Of a stretch of 64,000 nt of DNA, positions 61,612-64,000 are shown piece by piece. The position numbers were made by a program, and so were the translations under genes. The first letter of the stretch is position 1. Every line of letters begins with the position of its first letter. Source of the stretch: JAGOPY01 sp964619555 (lineage in GTDB: Bacteria > Bacteroidota > Bacteroidia > Bacteroidales > JAGOPY01); assembly GCA_964619555.1 (NCBI GenBank), contig CAZUDV010000004.1, forward strand, positions 186,001 to 250,000, in the 5' to 3' direction. The notes under the pieces are model-generated. The model did not search any database, was not told the origin of the DNA, and saw only the letters and a list, made by a program, of their open reading frames with translations.

Positions 61612-61658
61612 GTATTTATACGTCAAATTAAAAATTGATGTATTTTTACGTCAAAATT
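61612..61658 (+). promoter_or_regulatory. ArsR2 operator: imperfect direct repeats
   Basis: GTATTTATACGTCAAATT (61612-61629) and GTATTTTTACGTCAAAATT (61640-61658) are near-identical, 28 bases apart, covering the promoter just upstream of ArsR2. The first half also reads ACGTATTTATACGT, a palindrome. The core GTATTTTTACG recurs at 63178-63188 before arsC. The preceding 61386-61611 holds no convincing gene. Confidence 0.6.
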
Positions 61659-61664
61659 GATCCC

Positions 61665-62000
61665 ATGCCTCAAGCTAAAACAGAGTTATTCGAATCGGAA
61701 TTGCAGACAGCCTCATTATTTTTTAAAGCATTAAGCCATCCCGCCAGGATGATGATCATCAAATTCCTTGCGGATTGCAAAAGTTGTTACACCGGAGATG
61801 TTACATCCGAACTGCCGCTGGGCAGAACAACCATCAACCAGCATCTGGAAGAACTCAAAAAAGCGGGACTGATCGTAGGACATATTACCGGGAACAAAAC
61901 CAGTTATTGTATTGACCAGGATCGCGTGGCTGAAATGAAATCAGTTATTTCGACTTACCTGGATGACCTGGATATATCAGTTCCCTTTAAGTGTGAATAA
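61665..62000 (+). CDS. arsR: ArsR-family repressor 2
   Basis: 111 residues, winged-helix ArsR repressor (FFKALSHPARMMIIKFLAD, LGRTTINQHLEELKKAGLIVG) with CKSCYTG as candidate As(III) ligand and a C-terminal Cys (PFKCE). Start at 61665; a longer frame from 61635 would place the operator in the coding sequence. Opens the second ars group: acr3 follows after 71 bases. Confidence 0.92.
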   Translation: MPQAKTELFESELQTASLFFKALSHPARMMIIKFLADCKSCYTGDVTSELPLGRTTINQHLEELKKAGLIVGHITGNKTSYCIDQDRVAEMKSVISTYLDDLDISVPFKCE

Positions 62001-62071
62001 ATTTCCACCTGCTTTATAAAGAATCAGTATTGAAAAATCATTCAATTATAAAATCCTAAGACGATTTTTTT

Positions 62072-63121
62072 ATGCCATCAAAACAACGATTAAAATTCCT
62101 GGACCGTTACCTGACCCTCTGGATCTTCCTCGCAATGTTTATTGGTGTTTTCATGGGCTGGGCATCGCCTGGCGTTGCCGAATTCTGGAACAATATGTCG
62201 AGCGGCACCACCAACATTCCGATTGCCATAGGACTGATTGTGATGATGTATCCACCGCTTGCCAAAGTAAAGTATGAAGAACTGGGGGATGTCTTCCGGA
62301 ATGTGAAAGTGCTTGGACTTTCGCTGGTGCAAAACTGGATCATCGGCCCGGTGCTCATGTTCCTGCTGGCGATCATCTTCCTGCAGTTCAACATCGAATA
62401 CATGTACGGCCTGATCCTGATCGGCCTTGCACGCTGCATTGCCATGGTGATCGTCTGGAACGACCTGGCCAAGGGCGACAGGCAGTATGCAGCCGGGCTG
62501 GTAGCCTTCAATTCCATCTTCCAGGTGTTGTTCTTTTCGGTTTACGCTTATTTCTTTATTGCCATCCTCCCGGGCTGGTTCGGTTTGCCCGTCAATGATT
62601 CCGTGGCGCAGATCACCATCGGGCAGATTGCTGAAAGCGTGTTCATCTACCTCGGCATCCCGTTCCTGGCCGGATTCCTTACCCGTTTCATTCTGATCCG
62701 GGTGAAAGACAAAACCTGGTACGAAACCAAATTTGTCCCGAAGATCAGCCCTTTCACCTTGATTGCCCTGTTGTTCACGATCCTGGTGATGTTCTCCCTC
62801 AAAGGCGAATACATCGTTAAGATACCGTTGGATGTGGTACGAATCGCCATTCCGCTGGTCATTTATTTCGTGGTCATGTTCCTGGTTTCGTTTGTGATGA
62901 GTAAGAAAGTCGGGGCAAACTACGAGCAATCCACAACGCTTTCGTTTACAGCTGCGAGTAACAATTTTGAATTGGCCATCGCCGTGGCCATCGCGGTATT
63001 TGGAATAAACTCCGGTGAGGCGTTTGCAGCGGTCATCGGACCGCTGGTTGAGGTGCCGGTGATGATTGCCCTGGTGAATGTGGCATTCTGGTTTAAAAAG
63101 CTTTATTTCAAAACAGTTTAA
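62072..63121 (+). CDS. acr3: arsenite efflux transporter Acr3
   Basis: 349 residues with ten transmembrane helices. The essential Cys lies in GLARCIAMVIVWNDLAKGD, and the discontinuous-helix Glu/Asn residues (FTAASNNFELAIAVAIAVFG, GPLVEVPVMI) are present. Acr3 exports As(III) from the cytoplasm, driven by the proton gradient. Full length with no break. Confidence 0.95.
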   Translation: MPSKQRLKFLDRYLTLWIFLAMFIGVFMGWASPGVAEFWNNMSSGTTNIPIAIGLIVMMYPPLAKVKYEELGDVFRNVKVLGLSLVQNWIIGPVLMFLLAIIFLQFNIEYMYGLILIGLARCIAMVIVWNDLAKGDRQYAAGLVAFNSIFQVLFFSVYAYFFIAILPGWFGLPVNDSVAQITIGQIAESVFIYLGIPFLAGFLTRFILIRVKDKTWYETKFVPKISPFTLIALLFTILVMFSLKGEYIVKIPLDVVRIAIPLVIYFVVMFLVSFVMSKKVGANYEQSTTLSFTAASNNFELAIAVAIAVFGINSGEAFAAVIGPLVEVPVMIALVNVAFWFKKLYFKTV

Positions 63122-63177
63122 TAACATCATCCAACACTTATATTCAAACCAAATCCGAATGGGTACGTTAACATTGA

Positions 63178-63188
63178 GTATTTTTACG
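63178..63188 (+). promoter_or_regulatory. second copy of ArsR2 half-site before arsC
   Basis: GTATTTTTACG is identical to the core of the direct repeat at 61640-61650, 20 bases before the arsC start codon. A weak -7 (TATTTTTA) lies in it. It suggests that ArsR2 also controls arsC directly. Confidence 0.4.
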
Positions 63189-63207
63189 GAGTGTATCAAA
63201 TTACTTT

Positions 63208-63633
63208 ATGGGAAAGAAAATATTAGTTATTTGCACCGGGAACAGTTGCCGCAGCCAGATGGCGGAAGGGTTCCTGAAATCCTTCGATAAAACGCTGGTG
63301 GTTCATTCGGCGGGGACTCACCCGGCGGATAAAGTGAATCCGAACGCGGTGAAAGTGATGAAAGAGCTCGGTATCGATATCAGCCATCATGTCCCGGAAT
63401 TGGTGGATCAATACATTGGAGAGGAATGGGATTACGTAGTCACCGTATGCGGCGGGGCGAAAGAGGTTTGCCCGGCATTCATTGGCAAAGTGAAGCAAAG
63501 GCTGCACATCGGGTTTGACGACCCGGCGGATGCCGTTGGCAGTGAAGAGGAGGTGATGGGGGTTTACCGTCGTGTGAGGGACGAAATTAAAGATGGATTT
63601 TATCAATTTTATCAAACAATAATCTCCGTGTAG
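63208..63633 (+). CDS. arsC: arsenate reductase ArsC, LMW-PTPase type (thioredoxin-coupled)
   Basis: 141 residues of the low-molecular-weight phosphatase fold. The three redox cysteines of the thioredoxin-dependent enzymes are visible: Cys9 in ICTGNSCRS (with Cys14 and Arg15), Cys81 (TVCGG) and Cys88 (EVCPAF), and the catalytic Asp is in FDDPAD. Reduces arsenate to arsenite, which Acr3 then exports. Full length. Confidence 0.95.
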   Translation: MGKKILVICTGNSCRSQMAEGFLKSFDKTLVVHSAGTHPADKVNPNAVKVMKELGIDISHHVPELVDQYIGEEWDYVVTVCGGAKEVCPAFIGKVKQRLHIGFDDPADAVGSEEEVMGVYRRVRDEIKDGFYQFYQTIISV

Positions 63634-63729
63634 CTCAGTGTGAACTCCGCGGGACTCTGTGTAATTAATAAGTTTCACGGAGGTCCACGGAGATAAGACA
63701 CGGAGGTCCACGAAGAAAGACCAATTATC
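63634..63729. repeat. CACGGAGGTCCACGGAG-type repeat fragment between arsC and arsM
   Basis: Imperfect repeats of ACGGAGGTCCACG(G/A)AG (near 63675-63715) preceded by CTCCGTGTAGCTCAGTGTG. The complementary motifs ACGGAG and CTCCGTG could form a hairpin between two ars genes. No gene. Confidence 0.6.
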
Positions 63730-64000
63730 ATGGAAGACTTAAAGAAAATTGTTCAGGAAAAGTACGGCCAGATCGCCAGGGAGAGCGCTGTGGTTGAAAA
63801 AAAGTCGGGCTGCGGTTGTGGTTGCGGGTGTGATGACACGTATACGATCTTCAGCGAGGATTATTCCGGCAAGCAGGGCTATGATCCGGAAGCAGATCTT
63901 GGACTCGGCTGCGGCATACCGACCGATTTCATCCAGATCCGCCAGGGGGATACGGTCATTGACCTGGGCTCCGGGGCAGGAAACGACTGCTTCGTGGCCC
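63730..64000 (+). CDS. arsM: arsenite S-adenosylmethionine methyltransferase ArsM (5' part, runs off window)
   Basis: The first ~90 residues are present. KSGCGCGCGCDD is an unusual Cys-rich stretch at residues 26-37, then YDPEADLGLGCGIPTDFI and the SAM-binding motif I VIDLGSGAGNDC. ArsM converts As(III) to methylated arsenicals. The Cys cluster could chelate As(III) before methylation. Coupling with ArsC and Acr3 fits an arsenic detoxification cluster. Confidence 0.92.
   Translation, partial: MEDLKKIVQEKYGQIARESAVVEKKSGCGCGCGCDDTYTIFSEDYSGKQGYDPEADLGLGCGIPTDFIQIRQGDTVIDLGSGAGNDCFVA

Noticed and set aside
62090..63199. 369-codon minus-strand frame opposite acr3
   Set aside because: His/Gln/Asp-rich antisense of transmembrane codons; a shadow.
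1..64000. tRNA, rRNA, prophage, integrase and toxin-antitoxin genes
   Set aside because: None recognised by reading; short RNA genes could still have been missed without a covariance search.

Overview
The window looks like a chromosomal segment of an environmental Bacteroidota bacterium, probably near Bacteroidales/Marinilabiliales; the genus cannot be told from the sequence. The evidence is: at least seven secreted proteins ending in a type IX secretion (T9SS) type A sorting domain (YPNP motif, then a short basic C-terminus), repeated TAnnTTTG promoter -7 elements, A/C-rich leaders (AAACCAAAACC) before start codons, a TonB receptor with a carboxypeptidase-regulatory-like N-terminus, and an RprXY-like two-component pair. 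No rRNA, tRNA or CRISPR array was seen.

Layout. 1-9.1 kb is mostly housekeeping: RluB-type pseudouridine synthase, YbaK-type tRNA editing protein, M3 peptidase, TetR regulator, DUF169 protein, NhaA, RRM protein, TadA and a class II aldolase. 9.2-10.1 kb is a RAYT/TnpA_REP gene flanked by two families of REP palindromes in mirror-image order. 10.2-36 kb is an accessory surface/secretion region: a metallophosphoesterase lipoprotein, two paralogous adhesin-like T9SS proteins followed by the same 194-bp repeat, two DUF3857/transglutaminase-like proteins bracketing an AT-rich T9SS operon (BNR propeller, FG-GAP propeller, legumain-like protease with beta-helix), three identical tandem four-helix-bundle genes alternating with four hairpins, a cyclase-homology protein, and two more T9SS proteins, one a papain-like protease whose signal-peptide exon-equivalent is out of frame at a perfect palindrome. 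36-48.5 kb holds nitroreductase, Pgi, a possible small RNA, RprXY-like kinase/regulator, a serine hydrolase, a small cluster (cupin, macro domain, TfoX-N, racemase) punctuated by three copies of an 18-bp ACTATAGT element, M1 aminopeptidase, a periplasmic adaptor and TsaB. 48.7-52.8 kb is a metal-handling cluster. 52.9-56.4 kb is a crotonase / 3-hydroxyacyl-CoA dehydrogenase / thiolase operon.

56.4-64 kb is a double arsenic island. The first operon (ArsR, CxxC redox protein, ArsF-like, ArsG-like, ArsP-type permease, second CxxC protein, Cys-less rhodanese, porin) looks aimed at organoarsenicals. The second (ArsR, Acr3, LMW-PTPase ArsC, ArsM cut by the window edge) handles inorganic arsenate/arsenite and methylation. 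Each ArsR gene has its own candidate operator.

The most unusual feature across scales is repeat architecture. Intergenic tracts of unrelated sequence but constant 7-base period recur next to gene ends; short palindromes have apparently inserted in frame into coding regions; and a hairpin/four-helix-bundle unit has amplified with a 529-bp period.
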